64,000 nucleotides of DNA from Allomyces macrogynus ATCC 38327. Taxonomy: Eukaryota; Blastocladiomycota; Blastocladiomycetes; Blastocladiales; Blastocladiaceae. The first letter of the stretch is position 1. The number at the start of each line of letters is the position of its first letter. The stretch spans positions 2,263,798 to 2,327,797 of the forward strand of contig GG745329.1 of assembly GCA_000151295.1 (NCBI GenBank), in the 5' to 3' direction. Below are positions 22,625 through 33,487 of the stretch, in pieces. The position numbers and the translations under genes are program-made. The notes under the pieces were generated by a model. The model was not told where the DNA came from, did not search any database, and saw only the letters and a program-made list of their open reading frames with translations.

Positions 22625-23462
22625 ATGGCCGCCACGACCTGCTGCAATCCGGATCCGATGCCCGCCCCTGCCCACGCGGGCCGCTCTCACGGCGCGTCGG
22701 CCGCACATCGGCGCCGGACCAGCTGGGTCGTGCGCGCCCTGACTGTGGCACTCGTTACACTCCTCGCGTCGACGACCACGACAGATGCCCTGCCCGCGGC
22801 CGCGCCTTTGGTCCGCAATGGTCGCCGCGTCGCTATTCCCGCAACGGACCCGCTCGCCGTGAACCGCTTCGATCCGCTCGAGGCGGCTGCAAGCTTGACC
22901 GTTGGTCGGTAACCTTGGCGCCACCCCAGCGTGCCGTGTATCCAAGCTGATCCCGCGCGTGCCGCCAATAGACCTCTTCCCGCACGCGCTCTTCCAGGGC
23001 GACCCGCTGCACCTGGCCGTCGACCACATCGACACGGTGCCCGTGGCTGCCGAAACGCCCATCGAACCCACCACGTCTTCCACCACGGTCACCACGACGA
23101 CCGAACAGGTCCCGCTCGGCAGCGCCCCCTCCGCCCCCGCTTCCGCCCCCGCTTCCGCCCCCGCCACCCCACCTTCGCCCGCGCCATTCATCGCGCCCTG
23201 CGTGACTGTCGACGCCGCACTCGTGCACAGCGCCAAGACCGCCGCCAACACCGTTGCCGTCCTGTACGAATTGCCCGGGTGCGTGCGTTCCGCACTCGTC
23301 ATGGACCGCGACCAAGGTCGCGTCGTGTCTGTTGCAGGCGCGGCTGTGGCGCTCGGCGCGCCGGGCGATTACCTCAAGTTGCGCAAGGGCGCGGGGTTGT
23401 CGGTGCAGAGCGTGCGGCTGTGTCCGGCGAGCCGCGCGGCTGACTGCACGGCGACGCGGTGA
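22625..23462 (+). CDS. Putative secreted or signal-anchored protein, unknown function
   Basis: From the ATG at 22625 (ccATGGCC context) the N-terminus is polar, followed by the hydrophobic segment VVRALTVALVTLLAS and an Ala-rich stretch with a plausible signal-peptidase site (TDALPAAAP). The second part, in another frame from about 22945, has PPIDLFPHALFQGDPLHLAV, a Ser/Thr/Pro/Ala-rich linker (about 23070-23190), then a compact domain with paired Cys (IAPCVTVDAAL, LPGCVRSALV, VRLCPASRAADC). This suggests disulfides and an extracytoplasmic location. The two parts must be joined near 22910-22945. The only junction that keeps phase exactly is a 25-nt gap (22912-22936, gtcggt...cccag), which is too short for normal splicing; a larger intron plus one missing base is an alternative. 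I do not recognise the family. Confidence 0.5.
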
Positions 23463-23790
23463 TGGATGGAGCCATCACACGCAAGAGTTTGTATAGGTCT
23501 TTTGGTTCGGCAATTTCATTTAGTTTGGTTTGTGCCGGCGGCTTGGCTCAGCGCCGCTCTTGCCGTTTGTATATTATCTCTCTTTCTGTGCTTCGCATCG
23601 CATCCGTAACTCTTCTTCAATCAAGATCGACTGGTTTATATCACGAATCGACTTTGGCCGTCCCTCCAATGGGACGTTCCATCGCCCATCGCCACCGCGG
23701 GCAGGTATATATACAAGCGAGCAAACGTGTCTCCCCACTCGCCTCTCCCACAGGCCCCCAAAACGGACCCGCTGCCACCCTCGCTGTGAC
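23463..23790. other. Convergent intergenic region with a TATATATA motif
   Basis: Lies between the stops of a plus-strand and a minus-strand gene. It contains tatatata at 23706-23713, readable on both strands, but no gene starts nearby. It may be part of a 3'-end or polyadenylation signal. Confidence 0.3.
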
Positions 23791-24452
23791 TTACTGCGTG
23801 CCATCCAAACACAGCACCAAGACATCCGCGTCTGGCGCATCCGACTGCCGCGGACACGCCGCGTCGTGCGTATGTTCCGTGGCACACGCGAGTCGCCCGC
23901 CGCCACTGCTCAGTACCGATCCAGCTGACGCCGAGACGCCATGGCCAAGATCCCGCACGAGGAACCGGCGCCGGTGCGCGAACGCGTACCGCAGTGGGTC
24001 CGACCCGACGGACGCGGCGGTACGCGAGTCGAGCAAGTGCGCGAGGTCTTCGCCGAGAACGATGGTCGTGCCGGCGGTGGGGTCGACGACAAGGACGCGT
24101 TTGGACTACGTGGGAGGGAGATGTCAGCGATGGATTCTTGTCTTGGGATTGGTTGGAAGAATCAAGGAAACACACCTTGAGCTGGTCGTGCAGGACCGTG
24201 CGCAGCGTGTCGAGGTCCATCGGCGCACCGACAGCGTGCGAGGCCGTACCCGCACGGTCGAATGGTGCAGTCGCGGGCCCACGCGTCGGTCCCGCTTCTG
24301 GGGTCGGGCGCGACGCGGGAATGGTGCGGGTCACGGCAGCCGTTGCGAGTCCAAGCCATGGCGGTACGCGTTGCCACGGCCAAGGCGCCGCCCGCCGTGG
24401 GCAGGTGCGCGCGGGCAATTGCGACCGTCGAGGTGAAGAGCCGAGGAAGCAT
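23791..24452 (-). CDS. Small predicted mitochondrial protein, unknown function
   Basis: Three exons (24452-24335, 24297-24176, 24105-23791) total 184 codons plus stop in frame. The first intron is only 37 nt (24334-24298, gtgacc...cccag). The first 35 residues form a strong mitochondrial presequence (MLPRLFTSTVAIARAHLPTAGG, basic and hydroxylated, no acidic residues). The mature part contains MDLDTLRTVLHDQLK, SKRVLVVDPTAGTTIVLGED, RYAFAHRRRFLVRDLGHG and a Cys-containing C-terminus ending LCLDGTQ. If the short intron is not used, an alternative upstream start at 24523 in the other frame would give a longer N-terminus. I do not recognise the family. A TATA element lies 83 bp upstream of the ATG. 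Confidence 0.5.
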
Positions 24453-24534
24453 GTTTGGTTGGTTGGTGAAATGAGTTGTTGTTGGCTTGGATTGATTGGA
24501 AGAGTTGACGCGCAGGCAAGCACCGCGCGGCCAA

Positions 24535-24543
24535 CTTATATAC
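24535..24543 (-). promoter_or_regulatory. TATA box upstream of the small mitochondrial protein gene
   Basis: On the minus strand the sequence reads GTATATAAG, about 83 bp upstream of the ATG at 24452. It is flanked by GC-rich DNA, so it stands out. It is one of few TATA-like elements placed sensibly before a gene in this window. Confidence 0.5.
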
Positions 24544-24880
24544 CCGTGGCGGCCACAGTGGGAGGCGGATGTTGCCGGACACGCTCGACGCGTCGCCCCC
24601 ATCGTCATCTCCGGCGCTGGTGCGCGCGGACGCGCCGCGGTGGACGGAGACGAACGGCGAGATTCGGTTTGGGGCGGCAGGACACAGCAAGGGGAGATGG
24701 TCGCGTCGCGGTCATGGGACTCAGCCTTGGTCAAGCTGACTTGGACGACGCCAAAACCAACCAGGACAAATTTGCAAAATTCACACCCAGACCCCGATTC
24801 CACCACCACCCCCTCCACGGCCGCGCCGCCGTGAATGAATAAATAAAAAAAGAGAAAGAAAAAAATTCGAGACCGCTCGT

Positions 24881-26293
24881 CTACTCTTGCATCGCCTCCT
24901 CCTCGCCATTGTCCGTGCCCGCCTCGGCCGCGCGAGCCGCGACGTCCGCCACTGACTGTACGAATCTCGGCGCGCCCGCGGCCATGGTCATAAACGCCAG
25001 CAGCGTATACCACGCGTCGTTCCCTGCATTATGCAGCCGCGCCGGATCATACTCTACGTTCACGTGGTCGAGGACCTTGGCGAGCCGGACACAATCGACC
25101 AACCCCGTCAGCGCCTTGTACATACTCTGCGTGTCGGCGACGCTCACGGCCGCGCCACCGCCGACAGCCTGCGCCATGGGCACGGTCGTGAACCGCACGC
25201 GCTCGCGCTTGAGAAACTGCAAGTCCGACGCGACCGCATGCCCGACGAGAATGTCGGCCGACCGGATCACGTCGGCGACGGCAGCGAGTGCCGTCGCAAG
25301 TGGCACCGTGATGGAGGTGCCGAGAAATGCGTCCTTGGCGTCAGCGACGCGCACGCCGTTGCGCAGCGCGAGGTGTTCTTCGACGAGGTAGTGGAACATT
25401 TGAAGTCGCGTCGTCGAGTCGGGCGTGGGCCACGCGTGCCATGTTTCAGGTGCCGCTGCCGCCGCGGCGGATCGCGATAGATTACGAGATGGGGCTTTGG
25501 TCTCGGACGACGGCGGTGTAGCGCACGGTGTCAGGTACGGCGACGAAACAACCACGTCGGCGACCGAGTACCCGATTTCAGTGAGCAGCTTGTGGTTGAA
25601 CTCGTAGGCTTCGATATCGAGCGCGACTATGCGCAGGACCACGGTCACGTCGCGTCCCGGCCGCGCGGGGCCTCGTCGCACTGGCACTGCTGCAGCAGCC
25701 GAAACCACCTGTCGCGCACGATCCATTTCGAGTCGAGCGAGCGCGAGCGTGCGCTCGCGCTTCTTGCGCTGTATAATTTTCTTGTTGTTGTAAGCCTCGG
25801 CGCGCAGGTGCGTCAGGACCGACTCGTAATCTGGGAAATAGAAGGCAACCGTGTGCGAGAAGTTGGTCGCGTCGACGAGCACCGTGTCAGGCTTGACGGG
25901 CGGCAGCAGACGCACGAGTGTGGCCGCTAAAGGCTCGTGCGTGACGGCATAAGCAAGGAGCGATGGGTGTGCGGTCGCGGCCAGGGCCGCGGCTACGGCG
26001 TGCCGCAGCGCGTGGTAGGTGGGCGTGCCAAGCGCGGTCGCTGTCAGGTCCGTGTCGGCGGCGGTGACGCCGTGCACAAACGGCACGCGGTAGATTGCCA
26101 TCCAGTGTGCCATGAAGGCATCAAAGGGGTCAATCGCGGCGGGAGTGGGGAGAGTACTTGCAGCTGCGGTTGCGGGTGCCGTTGACCCCACCGCCGCCGG
26201 CCCAGGCGACATTGCTGGCGGGCCCAACAAAGTGAGAGCAGGTCCCCAGGCGGCCTTCATGGCGTGTAAATGGAAGGCGTCATGACGTTGCAT
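24881..26293 (-). CDS. DEDDh-type exonuclease-fold protein (Gfd2/YDR514C-like)
   Basis: Single exon of 470 codons; another in-frame ATG at 26260 could be the start. The RNase H-like fold is visible in its three active-site motifs. Motif I is VALDIEAYEFNHKLLTEIGY (D-x-E). Motif II is ADILVGHAVASDLQFLKRE (the D of SDL). Motif III is LHNAGNDAWYTLLAFM (H-x4-D). This architecture, with a poorly conserved first half (residues 1-190), resembles fungal proteins annotated as Gfd2/YDR514C-like, linked in yeast to mRNA export factor Dbp5. All catalytic acids are present, so it is probably an active 3'-5' exonuclease. Substrate cannot be told from sequence. It is divergent from TTC36, with 594 bp between the starts. 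Confidence 0.75.
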   Translation of the reverse strand: MQRHDAFHLHAMKAAWGPALTLLGPPAMSPGPAAVGSTAPATAAASTLPTPAAIDPFDAFMAHWMAIYRVPFVHGVTAADTDLTATALGTPTYHALRHAVAAALAATAHPSLLAYAVTHEPLAATLVRLLPPVKPDTVLVDATNFSHTVAFYFPDYESVLTHLRAEAYNNKKIIQRKKRERTLALARLEMDRARQVVSAAAAVPVRRGPARPGRDVTVVLRIVALDIEAYEFNHKLLTEIGYSVADVVVSSPYLTPCATPPSSETKAPSRNLSRSAAAAAAPETWHAWPTPDSTTRLQMFHYLVEEHLALRNGVRVADAKDAFLGTSITVPLATALAAVADVIRSADILVGHAVASDLQFLKRERVRFTTVPMAQAVGGGAAVSVADTQSMYKALTGLVDCVRLAKVLDHVNVEYDPARLHNAGNDAWYTLLAFMTMAAGAPRFVQSVADVAARAAEAGTDNGEEEAMQE

Positions 26294-26887
26294 CGTTGCT
26301 TGCGATCGGTCGGCACGGTTGGATCATGGGCAGGCACACGCGGCCAGGGGGTCGGCGGCAGGCAGCCGCAGCGTCACTTCCGCGCTATTCGTGCTTGCCG
26401 AGTGCCGTCGGGTCGCCAAATCGAGTCGCAATGGATACGGATCGGTTGCGGCGCGATGCCCGCAGCTGGCGGCGCGCAAATTGAGTGGAGAAGAGCGCAG
26501 TGGCCGGTCCGGGCCGGACGGTTCGCAATGCGTGCAGTAGTCGGCGGTTGGCGGTCGGATTTGCTGTGGGCAGCGCTGGATCGTCGGCTGGCTGCACGAG
26601 CGACGGCACCAAAATCAGCAACCAGCAACCGCCGCTGCGGTGGGCAAGGAACCGTGCGGTGGGTGGCATCACGTGTTGCGTTTGCGCCAGCGTGACATGC
26701 ACGACAGGTCGGCTTAACGGCCCCCAAGTGGAGTTTCCACCGCAGATCTACGAATACAAATTCTCTCCAACGACAACGTTCGGCATCATTTCTCGCAAGG
26801 ACTCGCCGCAACTTCGGCACGCCTGCGCTCGATACCAAATCCCCGACCGTCACCTCTCCAACTCAACTTCACCCCGAATTCGCTACC
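26294..26887. other. Bidirectional promoter region between the exonuclease-fold gene and TTC36
   Basis: 594 bp between divergent ATGs. No coding pattern or clear TATA element is seen. The last 150 bp before 26888 is C- and A-rich, as in a leader. Confidence 0.35.
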
Positions 26888-27681
26888 ATGGCCGCCTCCA
26901 CGCAGCGTGACAACCACATTCTCGACCTCATCTTCAACTCGGGCTCGCACCCGGCACCGCCCGCCGTGCCGCTGCCCGAGCAGCCCGAGGAGAGCGTCTC
27001 GTCCAAGGGTAACTGCTTCTCGAATTCGCCAACGTGTCAATGTCATAACCACGGCCGGCTGATCGCACCACCGCCATTCGATAGCCGTCGCCGCGCTGAG
27101 CACCGACCAGGCGTCGCAAATGCGCCAGAACGAGGCCAAGGGTATTGAGCTTGCCGAAGCTGGCCAACCCGCGGCTGCCGTTGACCAATTCACGCTTGCG
27201 CTCGCCATTTGCGACAAGTACGCGTCGCTCTATAACAACCGCGCTCAGGCGCTGCGCCTGCTCGGTAAGAACGAAGAGGCACTCGCCGACCTGAACCGCG
27301 CCATTGAGTACGGCACGGGCGAGTCATTCGTGCTCAAGCAAGTGCGCAATCCTCTTCACGCGTCCAATGCACCACTGCTCGCTTCTCACTCGGTTCGTTT
27401 GGAACTAGGCGTACACGCAACGTGCCGTTCTGTACAAGGCCATGGGCAACCAGGACGCGGCCCTTTCTGACTTCGAGACGGCCGGCAAGCTCGGCAGTGA
27501 CGTGGCGCGCGTTGCTGCCGTTCGCGAAAACCCGTTTGCGCAAATGTGCAACGCGATCATGGACCAGGTCATGGCGCCCTACAAGCAAGCCTTGACGAGC
27601 AGCAACGGCGCGGCCGCACCACCGGCCACCAAGCGCGCGCGGACCGGGCCGGCGACTGGCGAGGACGAGAAGCAGCCGTAG
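26888..27681 (+). CDS. TTC36: TTC36-like tetratricopeptide repeat protein
   Basis: Exons 26888-27008, 27085-27341 and 27409-27681 give 216 codons plus stop. The N-terminus has DNHILDLIFNSG, like the LQAIFNP opening of animal TTC36. Three TPR units follow: EAKGIELAEAGQPAAAVDQF, then YASLYNNRAQALRLLGKNEE (the diagnostic YNNRAQA.RL motif), then AYTQRAVLYKAMGNQDAAL. The family signature continues with NPFAQMCNAIMDQVM. A charged tail with KRARTG and ending EDEKQP could hold a nuclear localisation signal. In animals TTC36 (HBP21) binds Hsp70 and other proteins; a chaperone-adaptor role is inferred from the family only. Length and order of motifs match the family well. Confidence 0.85.
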
Positions 27682-27978
27682 CGTGAATGATGAGGGTGGA
27701 GAACGTGGCCAGTTGGGCCAGGAATGCAGCGGGCCTGTATATTTTTCCGTAGAACCATTTCCTTTGCATCATTGCGATATTCTCGTGGAGTGCGTGCAAT
27801 CAGGTCGAGGCGTCAGTCAAATGCTCCCACAGCTCATCTCACCCATTTCGGCCCCTGACTTGGACAAACTATCCAACACTTCCGTCGTGCGATTTCCTGT
27901 CGCTCCAACCTGCTGCAATCGTCGGCCGGGCCGCCCAATTTCCACCTTCGTCGCTCTCGCCAAACCACCACTCCCATC

Positions 27979-29193
27979 ATGAGCAGCCACCAAGCTCGCC
28001 TATCCGACTTTTGGACCGTGAGAAAGTCGGACGCCACTGCCGCCGACCAAGCTCCAACCTCGTCCAAGCCCCCATCAACGCGCGCCGGACCACGTCCACC
28101 CGGCGGCGGCACGCTGCTGTGCCCACCATTGCATTTTTCGGTCACTACCAATCATGTCTACCAGGCCCTTGGCGGCCACCATCAAGTGAACGAGGGCGGG
28201 AACCGGCACCAGACCAATTACTGGGCTGCGCGCCAGGCGAAGCTCGACGAGCAGATCAAGGAGCACCGCGACCGGGTCGACAGTGCGGCAGCGACGGCGA
28301 GCGACGTTGCTGATAGAGGCGGGAGCTGTACTGGACGGGCAAGGTCCAAGATATTTGCTGGACTCGTCTTTTCGATTGACGGTGCGCTGGGATTCCCGGA
28401 TGTCCATTCGGCGTGCATTGAGACTGACGCTCGAGCTTCTCCCCAGGCTATACGGGACCCGACGTTGGCGACTTGAAGCTCCGTCGACTCATCGTCGAGC
28501 ACGGCGGCCATCTCCGGTGCGTTTTGGTGACTCTTTCCACCCGAAACCACCGTGCGTGGACTGGCCAACCCGCCCACGGCTAGAGTCCACTTTGCCGTGT
28601 CGCGCACGACGCACGTCGTTGCCACGTCGCTCGCCGGCTCAAAGATGCACCAGGCGCTGACGACGCGGCGCACGTCGAGCCGGTCCACAGTCAATCGCGC
28701 GTGCGTGTTCGTCATGCCAACATGGGTCCTCGACTCGATTGCTGCTGGCCGGCGACTCCCTGAGGCCGACTACCTCGTCGTGCGCGACCTGACGCTGGGT
28801 CGTGCGACGGCAGCACGGCGTCCAGCGGCACGGACGGACGATGGAGTGGTGGACAAGGTTGCCGCGTCGCCATCGCATCGTTCCGCAACACTGGTGCAGA
28901 TGGACGAGGTCCCCAGCGAGCGGATCGGCAGGGAAGAAATGCGTCTACCCACCCCTCCACGTCCACCGCGTGCGGCTGCGACGAGCGAACAGGCCGATTT
29001 CCACGTCGATGCCCACGAAAGCGCGTTGCCCATCCCACGAGAGGTCGCTCCCGTTTCGTTCTTCCAGCTCTTGTCACACTCCTCATCACCAGGAAGTGGC
29101 GCTGGATCCGGGCGGCTTCTTGCTGCGGTGGTGGCGCCAAAGCCAAAACGCTCGTTTTTCCGGGATGTGGTGTCAGGAGTAAATATAGAATGA
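27979..29193 (+). CDS. REV1: REV1-like BRCT-domain protein lacking the polymerase domain
   Basis: Exons 27979-28381, 28447-28516 and 28584-29193 give 360 codons plus stop. The arrangement matches the N-terminus of REV1: a helix (NYWAARQAKLDEQIKEHRD), then the BRCT domain KIFAGLVFSIDG, YTGPDVGDLKLRRLIVEHGG, VSRTTHVVATSLAGSKM and VMPTWVLDSIAAGRRLPEADY. In REV1 this BRCT domain binds PCNA and primed DNA during translesion synthesis. No Y-family polymerase motifs follow. The frame runs through about 150 polar residues to a stop at 29191-29193, and the next 400 bp hold no exon that I can recognise. It is either a REV1 relative reduced to its BRCT, a different BRCT adaptor, or a gene whose remainder lies elsewhere. 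The symbol marks family resemblance only. Confidence 0.7.
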
Positions 29194-29594
29194 CGGAAAG
29201 ACACACCCTCGAATGGTTGGAGCTCAAATGTGTTGCCGATGATCTCTCGGTCAGCAAAAGCAAAAAGAAACCAGTCATGTTGGGGGAAGAAGGGGTTGAT
29301 CCAATCTAAATGCTTGACTTTAACCTTCTTCCATTCGGACCGGGATTCGATCGGACAGGCGCGGTTACCAGTTGACGGCGATCGATGACTGAGCTGCCTC
29401 CTCCTGCTCATTTGATTCCAAACCTGTATTTAATCCAATTCTTAGAACACCGCACCTTCCCGCCCAAAACCGAACAGGCAGCACTGCTCCTGTGCTCCTC
29501 TGTCGTTGACGTTCTGACCCTCTCCAGCTTGCATCCACGCCTGACAATGGGCGACAACACCGAATAACCATGCTATTCCCAGTCCGACACATCG
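29194..29594. other. Convergent intergenic region between the BRCT gene and GLE1
   Basis: 401 bp, more AT-rich than its neighbours. No exon, tRNA or repeat was recognised. I specifically looked for continuation of a REV1 polymerase domain and saw none. Confidence 0.4.
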
Positions 29595-31597
29595 CTATTC
29601 ATTCGCTGGCGTCTTTCCTTCCGGTCTCTCCAGCGGCTTCTCTAGCAGCATTTGCAGCCGCGTGCACTCGGCTGCCGCCGATCTCGGGCATTTCGGCAAC
29701 GTGTCCCGCGCGATCACGGCCAGCAGCTTGTAGGCCTGCCGCCCGTACGTGGTGAGCAGCGCGTGGCCCGCGATCTGCAAAACGGTGCGCACGAGTACGG
29801 CCGTGGGCTGTCTCGGCGGCATGTTCACGACGCGCGCGAGGAAAGTCCACACCCACCCGATCCCGACGGGGTTCGTCGCGGCCTCTGTGGAAAACGACAG
29901 GGGGGAATCAGCGGGGATTAGTTGACCAGAAACGGTCTACGATGCTGCGGAGCGGAATGCAACGAACTGATGAGCGGCTCAGTCTGCGCAATCGCGGCCA
30001 GCAGCGCCGCGTCGCCGGCCATGCGCTCGAGGTACAGATTCACGTCCTCGTCGGGCTTGATGCGCAGTTTCGCCTTGCGCTCTTCGGGCGTCGCATTCGC
30101 CGGCACGCCCGGGTAGTACGGGATCAAGTAGGGGCACTTCTTGTAGAGTCGCGCGAGCACGTAGTCCTTGAGCTGCGGGTGCGGCCAGAACAGGAGCACG
30201 AGCACGTGCGCAAACGCAAACGCGCGGTGCACGGCGGTGCCAATCTCGGTCTCGGCCTGCCGCGCAAAACTCTTGGCCGTTTGGTTGAGCGCGTAGGCGT
30301 AGTGCTGCGGCGACTGCTTCTGCGCGCCGTCTAGAACCTTGTCGAGTTTCATGAACACGTTCTTGATGACCGTGACTGTGTTGGTGATTTGGCCCACGCT
30401 CATCGTCACTTCCTTGCGAACCGATTTGGTGAAGTCGCGGTGTGCCGCGGCCTTGAAGTACGGGTTGATTTCCGTCTTCATGCGCGGAATGATGGCCATG
30501 CATCCGGGCACCACGACGCGACGACCGGCAGCAGGGGCAGCAGTCGCGACGGGTACTGGTGCGGGGCTCGGCGCAGCTGGCGGCGCTGGTGCCGGAGGAG
30601 GCGCCGTCGCAGTAGCAGCAGCAGCAGCAGCAGCGGCTTGTCGTTGCCGTTCGGGGGTTTGGGCCTCGGCAGCAGCTCGCGCGTCGTTTTGGGCCTTGAC
30701 CACGGCCGCCGCCGCCGCATTCCTAGCGTCATCCTCGGCCTTTGCGCGCGCCTCGTCGACGAGCCGTGCGTGCTGCCGCTCCGCTTCGGCGGCGAGAAAC
30801 CGTTCGCGCTCTTCGAGTGCGTGGCGTGCCTCCTCGAGCTTGCTCGCCTCGATTTCGTAGCGGACGCGCGCTTGCTCGAGTCGTTGCCGTTCGAGCTCGA
30901 GCTCGCGGCGTTCGTCTTCGATGCTTTTCAGCGCGCGTGCCGCGCTCTACAAATGCGGGAGGAACGTCAGTTTGCGCTCGGAAGCGGGGGGAAAAGGGTG
31001 AACAAGGACGTACTTGGTCGCCAAACACGATTTTCTGCGCCGCTTCGGTGCGGAACTCCATTCGCTGCGCTTCGCTATATCAGACAAGTCGAAAAAAGTC
31101 AGTCCCACGTCCCAATTTCATTTCACTCTCGGCTATGGACCCAACAGTCTCGCAAGAACCAGCGCTACGCACATGCTTCGTCGTGACTGGTGCAGCAGCA
31201 CCGCCTTGGACGTATTCAAATCGTCGAGCAGCTGCAAGAGCTCAGGCTCCCTTTCCGGCGACGTGCGTCGTTGCGACCGCCTGCCAGCGAGCGGTGATGC
31301 GCCATTGGCCGGGCCGGCAGGGACGGGGTCCCATGATTTGAGCCGTGATGGACTGGCGTCGATGGCGCCTGTTGCTGGTGCGGTGGCCAGGAACGATGGT
31401 TGCATGCTCTTGCGGAACGGGCTGCCGTCGGGCAAGGCAGTAGGCGCGGAGGGTGCCCCGAACGTATTCGGCGCGCCTAACGAGGCCGGGCTGCTGGTGC
31501 CGTTGGCATTGGTGCCATTGGGTAGTGCAAAAGCGCTGGGCTGGTTGGCGGCGGGCAGCGGGTCCGTGGCGCTGGCAAACGAGTATTGGGGTATCAT
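29595..31597 (-). CDS. GLE1: mRNA export factor GLE1
   Basis: With inositol hexakisphosphate it activates the DEAD-box ATPase Dbp5 at the cytoplasmic face of the nuclear pore. Exons 31597-31173, 31074-31014, 30946-29968 and 29884-29595 add to exactly 584 codons plus stop. Residues 1-140 are Ser/Pro/Ala-rich and disordered. About 110 residues of charged coiled coil follow (RRELELERQRLEQARVRYEI). Then come a poly-Ala/Pro linker and the all-helical GLE1 domain: PYFKAAAHRDFTKSVRKEV, SVGQITNTVTVIKNV, then FARQAETEIG, ARLYKKCPYLIPYYPG and FLARVVNMPPRQ. The basic residues expected for inositol phosphate binding lie in the KKCPY region. The small second exon (61 nt) is supported by phase and by the coiled-coil reading. 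Confidence 0.93.
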
Positions 31598-31919
31598 GGT
31601 TCGGGATGCCGAGAGTCGTGAGCTGCTTGCACTCGCTCGTCGCTGTGGAGGCCGAGCTACACCAGTTGCGGTTTGGTCGCGAGGGTGACTTGGACGATGG
31701 ACAACCTGTTCTCAAATGATCTGACTTGGACCCACGTGTACCCTTGGAGTTCAAGTGAGTCGGCTCGCGCAAGCACAAAAACGACCCCCGCTTGTTCAAA
31801 GCCGTCTTTGCGACCATTTATCGACCGTTTTGTGTGCCGCGCCCTTGTCGTCGAGCCCGCCACCGCGCCCCCCTGCCCGCGCGACTTGCCGCAAACGTCT
31901 CTCCGCGCCCGCCACCACC
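31598..31919. other. Bidirectional promoter between GLE1 and TBP
   Basis: Only 322 bp separate the divergent ATGs. No TATA element is clear on either strand. The compact spacing means the two genes must share upstream sequence. Confidence 0.4.
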
Positions 31920-33209
31920 ATGTCGTCGAACCAGCACCCCTCCGCCGCTGCTGCCGCGTCGAGCAGCAGTGCTGCGCCAGCACCGGCGCCCGCCGCCCAG
32001 ACCATGGATTTCGGGTTCCTGCAGAACGCCGCGCCCCATCTCCCGGCGACCGGCGCGACTGCGTCCAAGATGCCTGCCTCGACGCTACCCATCCACGGGC
32101 TGCAGGGTCTCGGCGGGCTCAACATTCCGGGCATGCCGGCCGGCATCCCGGGCATGGACGGCGGGATGGCCGCGATGATGGCCGACCAGAACGCGCCGGC
32201 GACGGCTGACGCTGAGCCGGCGACCGCGGCCGAGGACGATGTCGACCGCGAGATTCATCCGTCCGGGATCGTACCGGTGCTCCAGTACGAATTGGCGCGA
32301 TTGAGCGACGAGACGGGATAGCAGCAGTGGGCTCATCCCTTGTTGTTTTCTGTCGGCGCACAGAAACATTGTCGCGACCGTCAACCTCGACGTCAAACTG
32401 GACTTGAAGAACATTGCCCTGCACGCGCGTAACGCCGAGTACAACCCGAAGGTGGGCAACGGCATCGTGGGCTCGAGATCGATTTCGTCGCCGACGTTTG
32501 ACGACTGACCGTCCTCTTGGATATTGCCCTCCATGTAGCGGTTCGCCGCTGTCATCATGCGTATTCGGTGAGTGGCTCCCTTCCCGCTTTGCGGCCGCAT
32601 GCGGCTCTTGCGCTCCACCCACGACGCCTCGCGCTCACCTCACCCGCAACCACCTCCGTCCCTACAGTGAGCCCAAGACGACGGCGCTCATCTTCGCCTC
32701 AGGCAAGATGGTCGTGACCGGCGCCAAGTCCGAGGACCTGTCGCGGCTCGCGGCACGCAAGTACGCGCGCATCATCCAAAAGCTCGGGTTCAAGGCTAAG
32801 TTCACCGACTTCAAGATTCAGAACATTGTGGGCTCGTGCGACGTCAAGTTCCCAATCCGGCTCGAGGGTCTTGCCTACTCGCACGGCCAGTTCTCGAGTG
32901 TACGTGATTTTCCGCCGCTCATTCTGGACGAGGGTGCCGGAATCTGACGGATCCCGATCTCTAGTATGAACCGGAACTGTTCCCGGGCCTCATCTACCGC
33001 ATGCTCAAGCCCAAGATCGTGCTACTCATCTTCGTGTCGGGCAAGATTGTCCTGACGGGCGCCAAGGTGCGTGCGTTCTGAGGGGGGGCTCGCACTGCTG
33101 CGATGCGACTTGAACTAACGCCGGTGGGCGGAACTAGGTCCGCGAGGAAATCTACGAGGCGTTTGAAAAGATCTACCCGGTCCTGTCGGACTTCAAGAAG
33201 TCGGCCTAA
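31920..33209 (+). CDS. TBP: TATA-binding protein (TBP)
   Basis: Core factor of TFIID and of all three RNA polymerase systems. Six exons: 31920-32284, 32364-32451, 32539-32567, 32668-32899, 32965-33066 and 33138-33209, giving 295 residues. The first 115 residues are a variable Ala/Ser/Met/Gly-rich region. The conserved saddle starts at [17 protein letters not shown]. The two pseudo-repeats are clear: [20 protein letters not shown] with [15 protein letters not shown], and [17 protein letters not shown] with [15 protein letters not shown]. The stirrup phenylalanines that kink DNA are present (RFAAVI, ALIFAS, ELFPGL, LLIFVS). The C-terminal helix is [14 protein letters not shown]. Exon 3 is only 29 nt but is required and in phase. 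It starts 322 bp from GLE1 in divergent orientation. Confidence 0.97.
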
Positions 33210-33487
33210 AGTGGTTCGGTTGTTGAAGTGCGCGGGTTCCGTTCAGTCTCTGTCTATGCCTCTTGTCTCTCGTCCTCGTATCGCCTGTCCATATTCTGAC
33301 CACCAACGTCAAACACCCAATCCGTTGAATTTTCTTCATGTACATTTGGTCGCGCCCTCCCCTGCTCGAAACGAGACAGCCAGCTGACCTTTGCACTCGT
33401 TGCTGCCGTTGGCTCGTTTCCGAATGACACACGGTTGTATTTAAATAATCCTTCCACCCTGGTCTCTAACAACACCCCCCCACTCGG

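Noticed and set aside
23706..23713. TATATATA as a promoter
   Set aside because: It sits between two convergent gene ends and no gene starts next to it on either strand.
29300..29400. A possible tRNA T-arm-like stretch (ggattcgatc)
   Set aside because: No acceptor, D-arm or anticodon arm could be folded around it on either strand.
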